A stretch of DNA of 64,000 nt from Alkalihalobacillus trypoxylicola (GTDB taxonomy: Bacteria > Bacillota > Bacilli > Bacillales > Bacillaceae_D): the NCBI RefSeq assembly GCF_001590785.1, contig NZ_LTAO01000036.1, positions 788 through 64,787 of the forward strand. Reading direction: 5' to 3'. Both the position numbers and the translations under genes were made by a program. Under the pieces are notes generated by a model. It worked only from the letters and a program-made list of their open reading frames with translations, was not told the DNA's origin and searched no databases. Shown in pieces: positions 45,144-54,407 of the stretch. The first letter of the stretch is position 1, and each line of letters starts with the position of its first letter.

Positions 45144-45986
45144 TTATCCTTTTAAGCCGCTCGTGCTTATACCATCCACAATATAACGTTGGAAGATAAA
45201 GAAAATAACAAACACAGGAATTAAAGTAACAATAGACATAGCGAACATTGCTCCCCAGTTGGAAACTGTTTCGTTACTTAAAAACATATTTAAAGCCATC
45301 GATACCGTATACTTATCCGGACTATTCAAATAAAGAACAGGCCCTAAAAGATTATCCCAAGTCCAATAGAATGAGAAGATTGCGGTTGTAGCCAGCGCAG
45401 GTGTAATAAGTGGTAAAATAATTCGATAAAAAACTTTAAAGGTACTACACCCATCAATAATGGCCGCTTCGTCTAACTCACGAGGTATCGTTCGAATAAA
45501 TTGGACGAGTAAAAAGATGAAGAATGGATGTCCAAAATACGCTGGTACAGCTATCGGAGCAATGGAGTTTAGCCAACCTAACTGAGAGAAAATAATATAT
45601 TGTGGAATCATAACTACTTCTCCTGGCAGCATTAATGTAACGAGCATGACGCCAAACCAAAAGCCTCTCCCTTTAAACTTAAGACGGGCAAACCCAAATG
45701 CAATGAGCGCACTTGATATTAAATTACCTATCAGTACGAATATTACTAATACGAGTGTATTGGTTATAAACACTCCGAACGTATTCCCAGCAATACCTTC
45801 CCAGCCTAATGCATAGTTATCTAAAATAAATGGATCAGGGATTAATGAATCAGCAGTAACAAAGATTTCTGAGCTCGGTTTAAAGGAACTCATTAGCAAC
45901 CAAAGAACTGGATATAACAGCAAAATTGCAAATCCACCAACTAAGATATGATAGAACCACCATTTAAGAGATTTCATTTTTTTCAT
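45144..45986 (-). CDS. yesQ: Carbohydrate ABC permease, MalG type (YesQ-like, importer 3)
   Basis: The 280-residue CUT1 permease has six helices and the EAA loop [33 protein letters not shown] ribosome binding site precedes the ATG. Only 3 bp separate it from the upstream permease gene. Gene order (kinase, regulator, SBP, two permeases, DUF624) matches the B. subtilis yesMNOPQ-L region, whose importer takes up rhamnogalacturonan-derived oligosaccharides. Confidence 0.82.
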   Translation of the reverse strand: MKKMKSLKWWFYHILVGGFAILLLYPVLWLLMSSFKPSSEIFVTADSLIPDPFILDNYALGWEGIAGNTFGVFITNTLVLVIFVLIGNLISSALIAFGFARLKFKGRGFWFGVMLVTLMLPGEVVMIPQYIIFSQLGWLNSIAPIAVPAYFGHPFFIFLLVQFIRTIPRELDEAAIIDGCSTFKVFYRIILPLITPALATTAIFSFYWTWDNLLGPVLYLNSPDKYTVSMALNMFLSNETVSNWGAMFAMSIVTLIPVFVIFFIFQRYIVDGISTSGLKG

Positions 45987-45989
45987 AGC

Positions 45990-46883
45990 TTATTTTCCTC
46001 CTTCATAATGAACCCAGAATCTAGAAGTAATAAAAATAAGCGCAGTTAGTATACTGATAATGATAAGCATGATCCATGCCATGGCAGAGGCATATCCCAT
46101 ATTAAAAAATTCGAACCCTTGCTTAAACAAATATAAAGAGTAAAGTAGAGTTCCATCTAACGGACCGCCGGTGCCTTTGGAAATAATATAGGCAGGAATA
46201 AAGGTCATAAATGCCCCAATTGTTTGCATAATCATATTGAATAAAATGACTGGGCTTAGCATAGGCAAAGTAATCTTAAAGAATTTATGGATAAAATTAG
46301 CTCCATCAACACTTGCCGCTTCATAATAACTTGCCGGAATTCCCTTTAATCCAGCTAAAAAGATCAGCATAGAAGAACCAAACTGCCATATAGAAAGAAA
46401 GATTAACATCCATAGGGCTGCCATTGGGTCTCCAAACCAACGGATACTATCCAATCCAAAGAAATTTAATAGTAAGTTGATAATCCCTTCATCGCCAAAA
46501 ATATTACGCCACATAATCGCAACAGCGACACTTCCCCCTATTAGAGAAGGTAAATAATACATCGTTCGGTAAATTCCCACTGCCTTAGAAGCAGCGGTTA
46601 GTACCATTGCTACGGCTAAAGCAAACGCAAGCCTTAATGGCACGCCTCCCACTACATAAATAAATGTAACCTTAAGTGATTGCCAATACTTTGGGTCTTG
46701 GGTAAACATTTTTTTGAAATTTTCAAAACCAATCCAAACTGGAGATGAAAATAAATTGTATTGAGTAAATGATAAGTACAAAGATGTGAGAATAGGAATA
46801 ATCGTAAATGCTAAAAACCCAATAATAAATGGGGATATAAATAAATATCCTTTGACATTTTCCCTTAATGCCCGAGAATTCAT
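45990..46883 (-). CDS. yesP: Carbohydrate ABC permease, MalF type (YesP-like, importer 3)
   Basis: The CUT1 permease of about 297 residues starts at ATG 46883 (MNSRALREN), preceded by AAAGGAGC; the frame is open to 46910. Six helices begin at GYLFISPFIIGFLAFTIIPIL, and the EAA loop is SYYEAASVDGANFIHKFFKITLPMLSP. It pairs with the YesQ-like permease. Confidence 0.83.
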   Translation of the reverse strand: MNSRALRENVKGYLFISPFIIGFLAFTIIPILTSLYLSFTQYNLFSSPVWIGFENFKKMFTQDPKYWQSLKVTFIYVVGGVPLRLAFALAVAMVLTAASKAVGIYRTMYYLPSLIGGSVAVAIMWRNIFGDEGIINLLLNFFGLDSIRWFGDPMAALWMLIFLSIWQFGSSMLIFLAGLKGIPASYYEAASVDGANFIHKFFKITLPMLSPVILFNMIMQTIGAFMTFIPAYIISKGTGGPLDGTLLYSLYLFKQGFEFFNMGYASAMAWIMLIIISILTALIFITSRFWVHYEGGK

Positions 46884-46965
46884 AATTCTGCTCCTTTCTG
46901 TTAGATGCAATATTCACTTATTGAAAGGGTGATAGCTGACCAAAATGATCAGCTATCGCCTGTTC

Positions 46966-48309
46966 TTATTGATTTTGTGAAAGAATCGATTCAGCCTGCT
47001 GTCTAAATTCAACCGCAGCATCTTCAGCTACCGTTTGACCGTAAGCCATTCTTTCTGCTAAATCGTCTAATAAGTCAATAATTTGGCTTGCACCTACAGG
47101 ATCAGGATTCCCCATTGGCGTACTATTTTCTTCAGCCCATTCGATATACTCAAATACTTGCACTTGCTCTTCTGCTAATAATGGTTTTAATCGGTCTTTT
47201 ATCACTGATGAACCAGGAACACCTCTTTCACCGAGGATAATATCATTTGCTTCTTCATTATTAACGAAGAAATCGATAAATTTAGCTGCTTCTTCTTTTA
47301 CATTTGAATTTTCTGATACAGAGAAAAACATACTAGGCTTTAAAAACAAACCAGCTTCAGAATTTGGTCCTGGCATATTGTGAATCTTTAATGGTCGGTC
47401 AGCCACTTGTTGGAATCCAACAAACTGATTGGACCACTGCCAAATACCAATCGCTTCTTCTACAACAGCAGGATCATCTTCGATCCCCTTTAATTGTGCT
47501 AAATAATCTGGTGTTGGTACAATTTCTTTTTCAACTAATGAAGAAGTCATTCCAAAGAAATCAATGAACTTTTGGTCATCATCATAACCAAGCCCAGTTC
47601 CTTCTTCATTATAAAGTGAATCGCCTAAAGTTCTTAAATAGTAGTTAAAGAATACATCAGCCTGAACTCCTGTATCCATCCAAAGGCCAGCATCTTTCAC
47701 TTCTTGTGCAACCTCTTGATAATCATCCCAAGTCCAATCTGGGTCTAAATCATCTACACCTAAGCTTTCTAATAAATTAGGGTCGTAATGGAAGCCAACT
47801 GCATTTACTCCTAAGTTAAAGCCGTAAATACCGTCTCCTACTTGACCTCCTGATACAACCGTGTCAGGAATATTCGTAACATCTATTTGATTTCCAATAA
47901 ATGGAGTTAAATCTGCTAGCTGATTGTTTTCTGCGTACTGTGAAATATAAGATAAATCCATTTGAATAATATCAGGTAATTCATTCGCTGCCGCTTGCGG
48001 AGCTAATCTTTGCCAATAATCATCCCATGCAGCATATTCAGGCTGAATCGTGACATGAGGGTTTAATTCCTCATACATTTCAATGACTTCTGTTGTATAG
48101 TTATGTCTTGGGTCAGAACCCCACCAAGCAATTCTAATCGTCACATCTTCTTTATCTTCTGTTCCTTCTGCTTCATCTTCTGTCCCACCTTCTGAATCAG
48201 CTGTTTCATTTTCATCAGAAACACCTTCTCCACCAGTGTCGCTGTCTCCACAAGCTACCATTACGATAGACATGAACAGGGCAATTAATAATAAAAGCCA
48301 TTTTTTCAT
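46966..48309 (-). CDS. yesO: Extracellular sugar-binding lipoprotein (YesO-like, importer 3)
   Basis: The 447-residue family 1 solute-binding protein has a signal peptide MKKWLLLLIALFMSIVMVAC with lipidated C20, then an acidic linker (about 22-55, mostly D, E, G and S) before the fold (ITVRIAWWGSDP-like start, then ELPDIIQMDLSYISQYAEN). A perfect cre site lies upstream. The YesMN-like two-component genes precede it in the same orientation, so oligosaccharide-induced expression is likely. Confidence 0.85.
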   Translation of the reverse strand: MKKWLLLLIALFMSIVMVACGDSDTGGEGVSDENETADSEGGTEDEAEGTEDKEDVTIRIAWWGSDPRHNYTTEVIEMYEELNPHVTIQPEYAAWDDYWQRLAPQAAANELPDIIQMDLSYISQYAENNQLADLTPFIGNQIDVTNIPDTVVSGGQVGDGIYGFNLGVNAVGFHYDPNLLESLGVDDLDPDWTWDDYQEVAQEVKDAGLWMDTGVQADVFFNYYLRTLGDSLYNEEGTGLGYDDDQKFIDFFGMTSSLVEKEIVPTPDYLAQLKGIEDDPAVVEEAIGIWQWSNQFVGFQQVADRPLKIHNMPGPNSEAGLFLKPSMFFSVSENSNVKEEAAKFIDFFVNNEEANDIILGERGVPGSSVIKDRLKPLLAEEQVQVFEYIEWAEENSTPMGNPDPVGASQIIDLLDDLAERMAYGQTVAEDAAVEFRQQAESILSQNQ

Positions 48310-48353
48310 TATTCGTAACCTCCCCTTTTTCCTATAAACGAATCACTCACATT

Positions 48354-48368
48354 TTGTAAGCGATTTCA
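48354..48368 (-). promoter_or_regulatory. cre site upstream of yesO-like gene
   Basis: TTGTAAGCGATTTCA on the plus strand fits the CcpA consensus WTGNAANCGNWNNCW at every position. It lies about 45-60 bp upstream of the solute-binding protein start. Confidence 0.72.
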
Positions 48369-48445
48369 AATTAATTATAACTTGATTTATTTTTTTCGAA
48401 GATAGAAAAATCAGACTTGATTGTTTAAAAATTCGAGGTTTTTGT

Positions 48446-49957
48446 TCACGATTGTGATCGAATTAATTCTTTTGGAGTAGATCCAGTAACCTTTTTGAAG
48501 ATTTGACTAAAGTATTGTGGATTGTGACCAAACCCTGTTCTCTCCGCTAATTCAAATACTTTAATGTCTAGTTCATTCTGAATAATCTCTACTGCTTTTT
48601 CAATTCGAACGGTTGTTACATATGCAGAAAATTTATGACCTACTTCTTTTTTGAAATTTTTCCCAAGATAATCCGCATTCATAAACATTTTCTCATGGGC
48701 AATCCACTGTAATGACAATTGTTCATCTTGAAAATGTTCTTCTATCAATTGAAGCATCGACCTTACAGATGAAGAATATTTATAACCTTGACTTATTGGC
48801 TCTTTTAAAAGTTGAGTATAGAGCTGAGAAAATACTTCCTCGTATTCTTTACAAGAATCTAATTGAGTGAAATCAAAAACATCGCTTAAACAAGAAGAGA
48901 GAGAATTAATATGCTTTATATGGACAGCCAATAACTCAGCGAAAAAAGGTTTTATAAGATTAGGATTAATCTGTTTTTCCTTTGCTTCTGCCATAACCTC
49001 TAATACATTTTCATAAGACTTTTGATAGCTGTTTTTTTCTAGATATTCTAAAATCAACTCTTTTGTCTCAGCTAATCTTTGCATTAGCGATTGTTCATTT
49101 TTGGCATGAATGTCATACACTATTTTCTTCTGTTGATAAAAAATTATTTGCTCTAATGTGCTCTTAGTTGCTTTATATAAATGAGGTAATTGTTCTACAT
49201 CCCCAGTCTCACTAACAATAAAATCAATATCGTAGGAAAGAACATTTTTTATCCTTTGTTTTAAGTATGTCATATTTACATCTTTATCTTTTATTAAAAT
49301 AAACAGCTGCTTCTCTATCTCAATCATCGTTAAAAAAGAAGAACCAAAAAAGACTGAACACACCTTGCTTAATTCGCGTATTTTGCCGTCTATTTTGTCT
49401 ACATCGATAAAAGATAGTAACCTTAATCGTTGGTCAGCCTTTAAATCAAATATATTTAAAAACTGGACATCAGTCTCCCCACCAACCTCTTGTTTTAGCA
49501 AACAACGTCTTGCAGCCGCTTCTTTATCAAAGGTAGTTAATTCATCTTCTATTGACTTCAAATAATTACTTTCTCTTTTATTCTTTTCTAATTTTTTCAC
49601 TACTTCTACAATGGCATTCATAATTAAATTTTCGTTACAGGGCTTTAACAAATAATGCATAACTCCATGCCTCATTGCACGCTGAGCATAATCGAATTCA
49701 TTGTAGCCTGAAAGTAGGATCCATTCTATGTTAGGAGCTTTACTTTTACTTTTTTCTAATAATGAAATTCCATCCATCCCAGGCATAGCAATATCAGATA
49801 TTACAATATCAGGATTTTTTTGTTGAATTAGCTCCAATGCTTCTATACCATTACTTGCTGTACCTGTAAGACGAACTCCACATTTCTCCCAGTTTACGAT
49901 CATTGAAATTCCTTCTAAAATCGTTCGTTCATCATCAACCAATAACACATTGAACAT
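48446..49957 (-). CDS. yesN: Response regulator, REC + AraC DNA-binding domain (YesN-like)
   Basis: The 503-residue protein has an N-terminal receiver domain (DDE at 8-10, phosphoacceptor D55 in IVISDIAMPGMDG, K107-type lysine in YLLKPCNENLI), a central helical linker and a C-terminal AraC domain with two helix-turn-helices ending KVFELAERTGFGHNPQYFSQIFKKVTGSTPKELIRSQ. It overlaps the kinase gene by 23 nt. Likely activator of the adjacent importer operon. Confidence 0.9.
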   Translation of the reverse strand: MFNVLLVDDERTILEGISMIVNWEKCGVRLTGTASNGIEALELIQQKNPDIVISDIAMPGMDGISLLEKSKSKAPNIEWILLSGYNEFDYAQRAMRHGVMHYLLKPCNENLIMNAIVEVVKKLEKNKRESNYLKSIEDELTTFDKEAAARRCLLKQEVGGETDVQFLNIFDLKADQRLRLLSFIDVDKIDGKIRELSKVCSVFFGSSFLTMIEIEKQLFILIKDKDVNMTYLKQRIKNVLSYDIDFIVSETGDVEQLPHLYKATKSTLEQIIFYQQKKIVYDIHAKNEQSLMQRLAETKELILEYLEKNSYQKSYENVLEVMAEAKEKQINPNLIKPFFAELLAVHIKHINSLSSCLSDVFDFTQLDSCKEYEEVFSQLYTQLLKEPISQGYKYSSSVRSMLQLIEEHFQDEQLSLQWIAHEKMFMNADYLGKNFKKEVGHKFSAYVTTVRIEKAVEIIQNELDIKVFELAERTGFGHNPQYFSQIFKKVTGSTPKELIRSQS

Positions 49958-51710
49958 CTTCGCTCTCCTCCTTATAAGGTAGTATCAATTGGATGGTTGT
50001 TCCTTTTTCTATCTCACTCATAATATGAATTCCATATTTTTCTCCAAATAAAAGCTGAATTCTCTCATGAATATTTTTTAGACCAAGCCCCGTCCCAGTC
50101 GAACTTATTTCACCTCTTAATAATTGCGTAACGGACCCTTCTTCTATGCCAGGTCCATTGTCAGTCACTTCTAAGAACATGAAATCATCAGCTTTTCTAG
50201 CTACAATTTTAATAGCGCAATGACCAATTCTTTTTTCTAAGCTGTATCTGATTGAGTTCTCAACTAACGGTTGAAGTACAAACTTTGGGACAGGAATTGT
50301 TAATAAATAACTAGGTATATTCGTTTCAACCGATAATCTTTCCTCATATCTATACTTTTGAATCGTTAAATAATTATTAACAATTTCTAATTCCTTGTTT
50401 AATGGAATAATTGGTTCTTTCATACTGATTGTTGATCGCAACAGATTTCCTAATGATTCAGCCATTTTTGAAATTTTCTCTTGCTTTTCAATTTTCGCCG
50501 TCCAATTAATCGATTCTAATGTGTTATAGAGAAAATGAGGATTTATTTGTGCTTGCAATGTTTTAAACTCTGAATCTTTAATAACTAATTGTTTTTTATA
50601 ATTTTCAGTTATGAGCTCATTAATTTGTCTCATCATGACATTAAAGTTATCATGCATTTCAGCCGTCTCATCTTGATAAAAACTTTCTTTATTAGTCTCC
50701 ACAAATAAGTCCAGCTCTCCTGATTGAACAATCTTCATTTTCTTGTTTAAACTTTCAATGGGAGCTGTAATTCCATTCATTAACCTAATGCTTAAGTATA
50801 AAATAATGATAAATAAGCCGATGTTCACAATAAATACAGCATTTTTAACATAGGTTATCGCTTCAAAAAGGTTACTAAAAGGAGTGATGATCGTATAAGT
50901 CCAATTCGTGTATTCAGCAGGAGTATACGTAACAAAATATTGCTCTCGTTCTTCATCCATTAGATGATAGCCGCTATCTCCTGTAAAATTAACCTTTAAC
51001 TTTTCTTTACTAATGGGCGATTCTAATGGATAGACCACATCTCCCTCATGGAAAATTACTAAGTGAGCATTATAATCTTTTAAACTATTAGTAAAATCTT
51101 TAGCCAACTCTTCTATATTAATACGCAATGCTAAAACACCAATTGTATCAAGAGAAATATTTTCATAGGCTCGAATTTCTCTCGTTATAAGTAGAGAAGG
51201 GTCCGCATCTCCTGGAAAGACCCACCTTGCTCCTCCCTTATGTTCCTTTGCTTGCGACATGATTTGTTTGACTCTTTCCTCATGCATAATTACTTGGCGA
51301 TTTCCAATTGAATAATCATAGCTGTTCATATCATACATTTGAATAGAATTAATATATTTATCAGAACCTCCAATTTCAAGTAAGCGCTTACGTAAATTCA
51401 TACCTATAATGTACTGTTCATAGTTTGAGGTGCTAGATTTTAATTGTTGTAAATAATGCTGGACATAGATATCGGTTGTAAGTTGAAAAGATAACCTCTC
51501 TAATTTGATTAACTCGTTTTCGATAGAATTGGATGATACACTAAGCGATTGTGCCGATTGCTTGTAAATTTCTTCATTATAAACATGAAAGGCATACTGA
51601 AGGACCATCAATCCACCAGAACTGAAAGCAAATAAAATAAAGGTGAGCAATAAAATCATTTTATGTTTGATTTTTAAGCGAGAATAAAAGGAATGAATTT
51701 TGTTTTTCAT
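49935..51710 (-). CDS. yesM: Sensor histidine kinase, YesM type
   Basis: The 591-residue protein has helix 1 (about 19-39), an extracellular dCache-like sensor (about 40-290), helix 2 (about 291-312), a HAMP domain, a His_kinase domain with LQAQINPHFLYNTLESINW, and an HATPase_c domain with ENSIRYSLEKR, DNGPGIEEG and GTGLGLKNIHER. Partner of the overlapping AraC-type regulator. The extracellular ligand is probably an oligosaccharide or its complex with the YesO-like protein. Confidence 0.9.
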   Translation of the reverse strand: MKNKIHSFYSRLKIKHKMILLLTFILFAFSSGGLMVLQYAFHVYNEEIYKQSAQSLSVSSNSIENELIKLERLSFQLTTDIYVQHYLQQLKSSTSNYEQYIIGMNLRKRLLEIGGSDKYINSIQMYDMNSYDYSIGNRQVIMHEERVKQIMSQAKEHKGGARWVFPGDADPSLLITREIRAYENISLDTIGVLALRINIEELAKDFTNSLKDYNAHLVIFHEGDVVYPLESPISKEKLKVNFTGDSGYHLMDEEREQYFVTYTPAEYTNWTYTIITPFSNLFEAITYVKNAVFIVNIGLFIIILYLSIRLMNGITAPIESLNKKMKIVQSGELDLFVETNKESFYQDETAEMHDNFNVMMRQINELITENYKKQLVIKDSEFKTLQAQINPHFLYNTLESINWTAKIEKQEKISKMAESLGNLLRSTISMKEPIIPLNKELEIVNNYLTIQKYRYEERLSVETNIPSYLLTIPVPKFVLQPLVENSIRYSLEKRIGHCAIKIVARKADDFMFLEVTDNGPGIEEGSVTQLLRGEISSTGTGLGLKNIHERIQLLFGEKYGIHIMSEIEKGTTIQLILPYKEESEDVQCVIG

Positions 51711-51990
51711 ACTCTCCCCCTATTTTTTGATTACTATTTATATTATTTGGTCATTCATTTTATAACATTTAACAACATCTTCTAAAATTCTACTCGTTTC
51801 TTCCTTTTTCCTCCTTTCTTTATCAATTTAATTTATAAACGTTTAAAATCCAACTTTCATCTGATACAAAATACGAGTCTGTTTTATTGAACAGTTACCA
51901 AAATCATATTCTTGACTGCGTCCTTAGACTTAAATATAGTAAGAATTTAAGTAGTCCACCGCTTTATAAAACTCTAATATCAAAATAGAT
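51711..51990. other. Upstream region of yesM without recognised elements
   Basis: AT-rich leader with no palindrome, cre match or small gene that I can support. It must carry the yesM promoter. Confidence 0.45.
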
Positions 51991-52301
51991 TCTGAGACAA
52001 TACTCCACGAATGAATGATTCCACCATTTTAGGCCACGCCTGTTCGCTCCCCAAGACACTTCAGTCCGTGAAGTGGCGCCGAACTAACTTTTTTTAAAGT
52101 GGATTTCGGCATGGCCACTTCCTCCCACTAGAGTCGCCGTGCCTTGTGTCCGCTAGCTTACGCCTTTTTCTCTCCTTTCTCAAAAAAACCTCCTTTCACA
52201 GTAAGGAGAGTTCTGGTTCGTTTTTGGTGTTTGTATCCATTACACTTCAATTCAATTTACTTAATAGGATTTTCTTTAAAAGCAACTTCTGTCCCAGCCC
52301 C
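51991..52301 (+). repeat. Family B intergenic element, copy B3 (full length)
   Basis: It runs from TCTGAGACAATACTCC to CTTCTGTCCCAGCCCC, which is the inverted form of the GGGGCTGGGACA end. The inner stems CCGAACTAAC...GGATTTCGG and the weak hairpin CCTCCTT...AAGGAG are present. It directly abuts family A copy A7. Confidence 0.82.
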
Positions 52302-52556
52302 ATTGAGTGAATTCCATCATTGCTTATCAGTGAATCAAACCGACCATTCATTTTAAAAAATGTCTTGAATGTAAATGAATCAACTCTTAGATTGTAACGG
52401 TAGGTAGTGACTCCCAAAGGATCAGCGCAGTCTGAAGATCCACTCTGACGAAGTTCTGCGTAGTCAGAGTTAGCTGAAGACAAGCCCTTGGGAAAGCATC
52501 TACCTAAAGTGAAAATCAATCAAGCATCTAATCAAGCAGACAAATGATGTAGATGA
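52302..52556 (-). repeat. Family A element, copy A7
   Basis: Reverse orientation. The end TTGAGTGAATTCCATCATTGC and the full core are present, including the inner stems GGATC...GATCC and ACTCTGAC/AGTCAGAGT; the other end (after 52520) has decayed. It lies downstream of the tasA-type gene and upstream of yesM. Confidence 0.8.
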
Positions 52557-52695
52557 AGAAAAAAGGATCCCAGTAAAAAAAAATCAATAAGAAGCTTTGT
52601 CAGAATATGTACACCCTACCCAAAATATAACCTTCACTTCTATGCACATATTGAGGGGGATTTGGTCACTTGTTTATTAGTAACTTTGATTAAAC

Positions 52696-52747
52696 AAAAA
52701 AAGCTGGTGACCGATTACTAATAAGTAATGGTCACCTGCTTGCTTTT
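52696..52747 (-). terminator. Terminator of the tapA-sipW-tasA operon
   Basis: On the minus strand AGCAGGTGACC and GGTCACCAGCT pair around an inner ATTACTTATTAGTAAT hairpin, followed by seven T residues. It is about 20 nt past the tasA-like stop codon. Confidence 0.9.
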
Positions 52748-52765
52748 TTACGTTTCATTTACTAA

Positions 52766-53353
52766 CTATCTTTGCTCTCCTGCTTCTTGTAGAGCGTTAA
52801 ATGTCCAGGTTAACTCAAGCGAATCGCCTTGAAATTGGTTTTGATCTTCTCCATTATCAATAAAATTAAATTTAACAATCAAATCATGAGTTTCTCCAAC
52901 AGAAAGACCTGCGTCTCCAAATGCTGGATATAAAATATGCTGATTGACGGCCTCAGGTGTCATATCTTGCAATTCAGCTAGTGTGGTCTCATAAATCACT
53001 TCATCAAAATTATTTAGATTATAAAGAAATTCTACTTCAATATGCTCACCAAAATCCTCTGTATTATCTCCCTTTGCATCGATAACTGTATAGTCGGTTT
53101 CTAAAAGAACTTTACCAATATTGAGGGACCCTTGATTTTGTAATTCAAAATCTCTAATAAAGGAATCTCCTGGTTTAATATTATCAACTTTGATTAGCTG
53201 CGTTGGATTAACAGATAAATCTAACGTTCCTGCTGCAAAGGTGTTATTCGTTTCTACCGAATCACTAAAGTAGGCAAATGTACCGCCTCCAATTAAGGTG
53301 ATTCCTAAAACAGCCGACATAATTCCCATACTTAATTGCTTTTTAACACTCAT
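52766..53353 (-). CDS. tasA: TasA/CalY-type amyloid or camelysin family matrix protein
   Basis: This protein of about 195 residues has an N-terminal signal MSVKKQLSMGIMSAVLGITLIGGGTFAYFSD, whose TFA-YFSD junction is a SipW-type cleavage site. The mature part is the M73/TasA fold (NTFAAGTLDLSVNPTQLIKVDNIKPGDSFIRDFELQNQG). I chose ATG 53353 with a GGGGGT ribosome binding site; the frame is open to 53401. It is shorter than B. subtilis TasA (261) and close to CalY. It lies 4 nt after sipW. Expected role: extracellular fibres of the biofilm matrix. Confidence 0.86.
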   Translation of the reverse strand: MSVKKQLSMGIMSAVLGITLIGGGTFAYFSDSVETNNTFAAGTLDLSVNPTQLIKVDNIKPGDSFIRDFELQNQGSLNIGKVLLETDYTVIDAKGDNTEDFGEHIEVEFLYNLNNFDEVIYETTLAELQDMTPEAVNQHILYPAFGDAGLSVGETHDLIVKFNFIDNGEDQNQFQGDSLELTWTFNALQEAGEQR

Positions 53354-53357
53354 GTTA

Positions 53358-53933
53358 TTACCCCCTGTTTTCGATTGATATTTTTGAATCGATGGAACCA
53401 TTTTTTTCGATGATTCGTAATACTCGCCAAATCGTAAAGATAGAATGGATAAGTAACAATACTCCAGGAATGATAAAGAGGATTAGAGCGCCTTGCTTTG
53501 ATTGAATAAATTGAGTGACATAGCCTACATAGGGTACCGTTATCCCAGTATATTTCCCGACAATGTTGTCGGAAAGAACGGGCTCTATATCTGGACCGTT
53601 ATTATGATCCCCTTTTGTAATATAGCTTTGTCCGTTATTTATCACTTCAATAATCCTATGTGTGATTAATACATTTTCAGCCGTTCGATACGTAACCACA
53701 TCTCCTACTGTAAAGCGATCTTTTTGCTCTGCTTTTTGAATGAGTATAAGTGAGCCCGTAAGCATTTCAGGTTCCATTGAACCAGATAAGACGGTTTTAA
53801 TTTGATAACCTAAAATGTTTGGCTCCCCTTCTGTTGCTCTGGAGGAAATGACGAGAATAAACATGCTCATTAAAAATAAAAGCATGAGTCCTGTACAAAA
53901 GTGATTAATAATCTTCCTCAGTATTTTCCACAT
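53358..53933 (-). CDS. sipW: Signal peptidase I, ER type (SipW)
   Basis: The protein of about 191 residues has an N-terminal helix, catalytic Ser in VLSGSMEPEM (S52), His in LITHRII (H92, replacing the Lys of ordinary type I peptidases) and TKGDHNNGPD (D109), then a C-terminal helix. That Ser/His/Asp set defines SipW. It processes TapA and TasA. The ATG at 53933 follows TTGGAGGAGG, and the frame overlaps the tapA-like 3' end by 29 nt. Confidence 0.92.
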   Translation of the reverse strand: MWKILRKIINHFCTGLMLLFLMSMFILVISSRATEGEPNILGYQIKTVLSGSMEPEMLTGSLILIQKAEQKDRFTVGDVVTYRTAENVLITHRIIEVINNGQSYITKGDHNNGPDIEPVLSDNIVGKYTGITVPYVGYVTQFIQSKQGALILFIIPGVLLLIHSIFTIWRVLRIIEKNGSIDSKISIENRG

Positions 53934-54345
53934 TTGAATCCTCCTCCAACTCATTTCCTTCAAGCTCATCTAATTCTTCATTCTCTTGTTCATTTTCTAA
54001 CTCCAAATCTAGTTCTGGTACTTCTTCTTCTTTTATTTCTAAATTTTGCTCAGATATTTCTTGTTCCATTTCTTGCTCCTCTACACTCTCTAAATCTAGT
54101 TCGGACTCTCGTTGTTTATCTAGATCTTCCTCTACTACTTCTACTTCATCAAATTCAAAAATTTGGTTCACTTCTACTGTTTGATGAAAGGAAGCCGTTG
54201 TCGGTGAATGAATCTGTAAAAAAACAAATAGAAATAGATAAAATACACTAAGAAGTTTTAATGGCAAAGGAATGCATTCGCTGATTTGTCGAATACCTAT
54301 TTTAGTCAACTTTTGATCATAGATAGTACCACTCCTTCCTTCCAT
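53905..54345 (-). CDS. tapA: TapA (YqxM)-like amyloid accessory protein
   Basis: The 146-residue protein has the YqxM_for_SipW pattern: a basic N-terminus, a helix PLKLLSVFYLFLFVFLQIHSPTTASFHQ (a SipW-cleavable signal) and a mature part that is mostly acidic, about 40% E/D from residue 65 on. It is shorter than B. subtilis TapA and the acidic tail is low-complexity. The annotated ATG lacks an upstream ribosome binding site; AAGGAAGGAGTGG lies inside the first codons, so the true start may be downstream (see findings). First gene of tapA-sipW-tasA. Confidence 0.75.
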   Translation of the reverse strand: MEGRSGTIYDQKLTKIGIRQISECIPLPLKLLSVFYLFLFVFLQIHSPTTASFHQTVEVNQIFEFDEVEVVEEDLDKQRESELDLESVEEQEMEQEISEQNLEIKEEEVPELDLELENEQENEELDELEGNELEEDSNVENTEEDY

Positions 54346-54360
54346 TAAGGCTTCATAATG

Positions 54361-54394
54361 GCCTTTATAACAGCACTTAGGCTGTTATAAAGGC
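54361..54394 (-). terminator. Perfect 14-bp stem-loop between the PL11 and tapA genes
   Basis: GCCTTTATAACAGC and GCTGTTATAAAGGC are exact inverted arms with a 6-nt loop. It lies 14 nt past the lyase stop codon and 16 nt before the tapA start. No long T run follows on the minus strand, so it could be a terminator, an attenuator or an mRNA-stability hairpin. Confidence 0.65.
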
Positions 54395-54407
54395 GCTTGT
54401 TTCTATT

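Noticed and set aside
52247-52519. 90-codon frame with the same SSANSDYAE motif
   Set aside because: It spans the B3/A7 repeat junction; it is not a gene.
53901-54251. 116-codon plus-strand frame rich in Leu and His
   Set aside because: It is antisense to the Glu-rich tail of the TapA-like protein, whose GAA/GAG codons read as TTC/CTC on the other strand.
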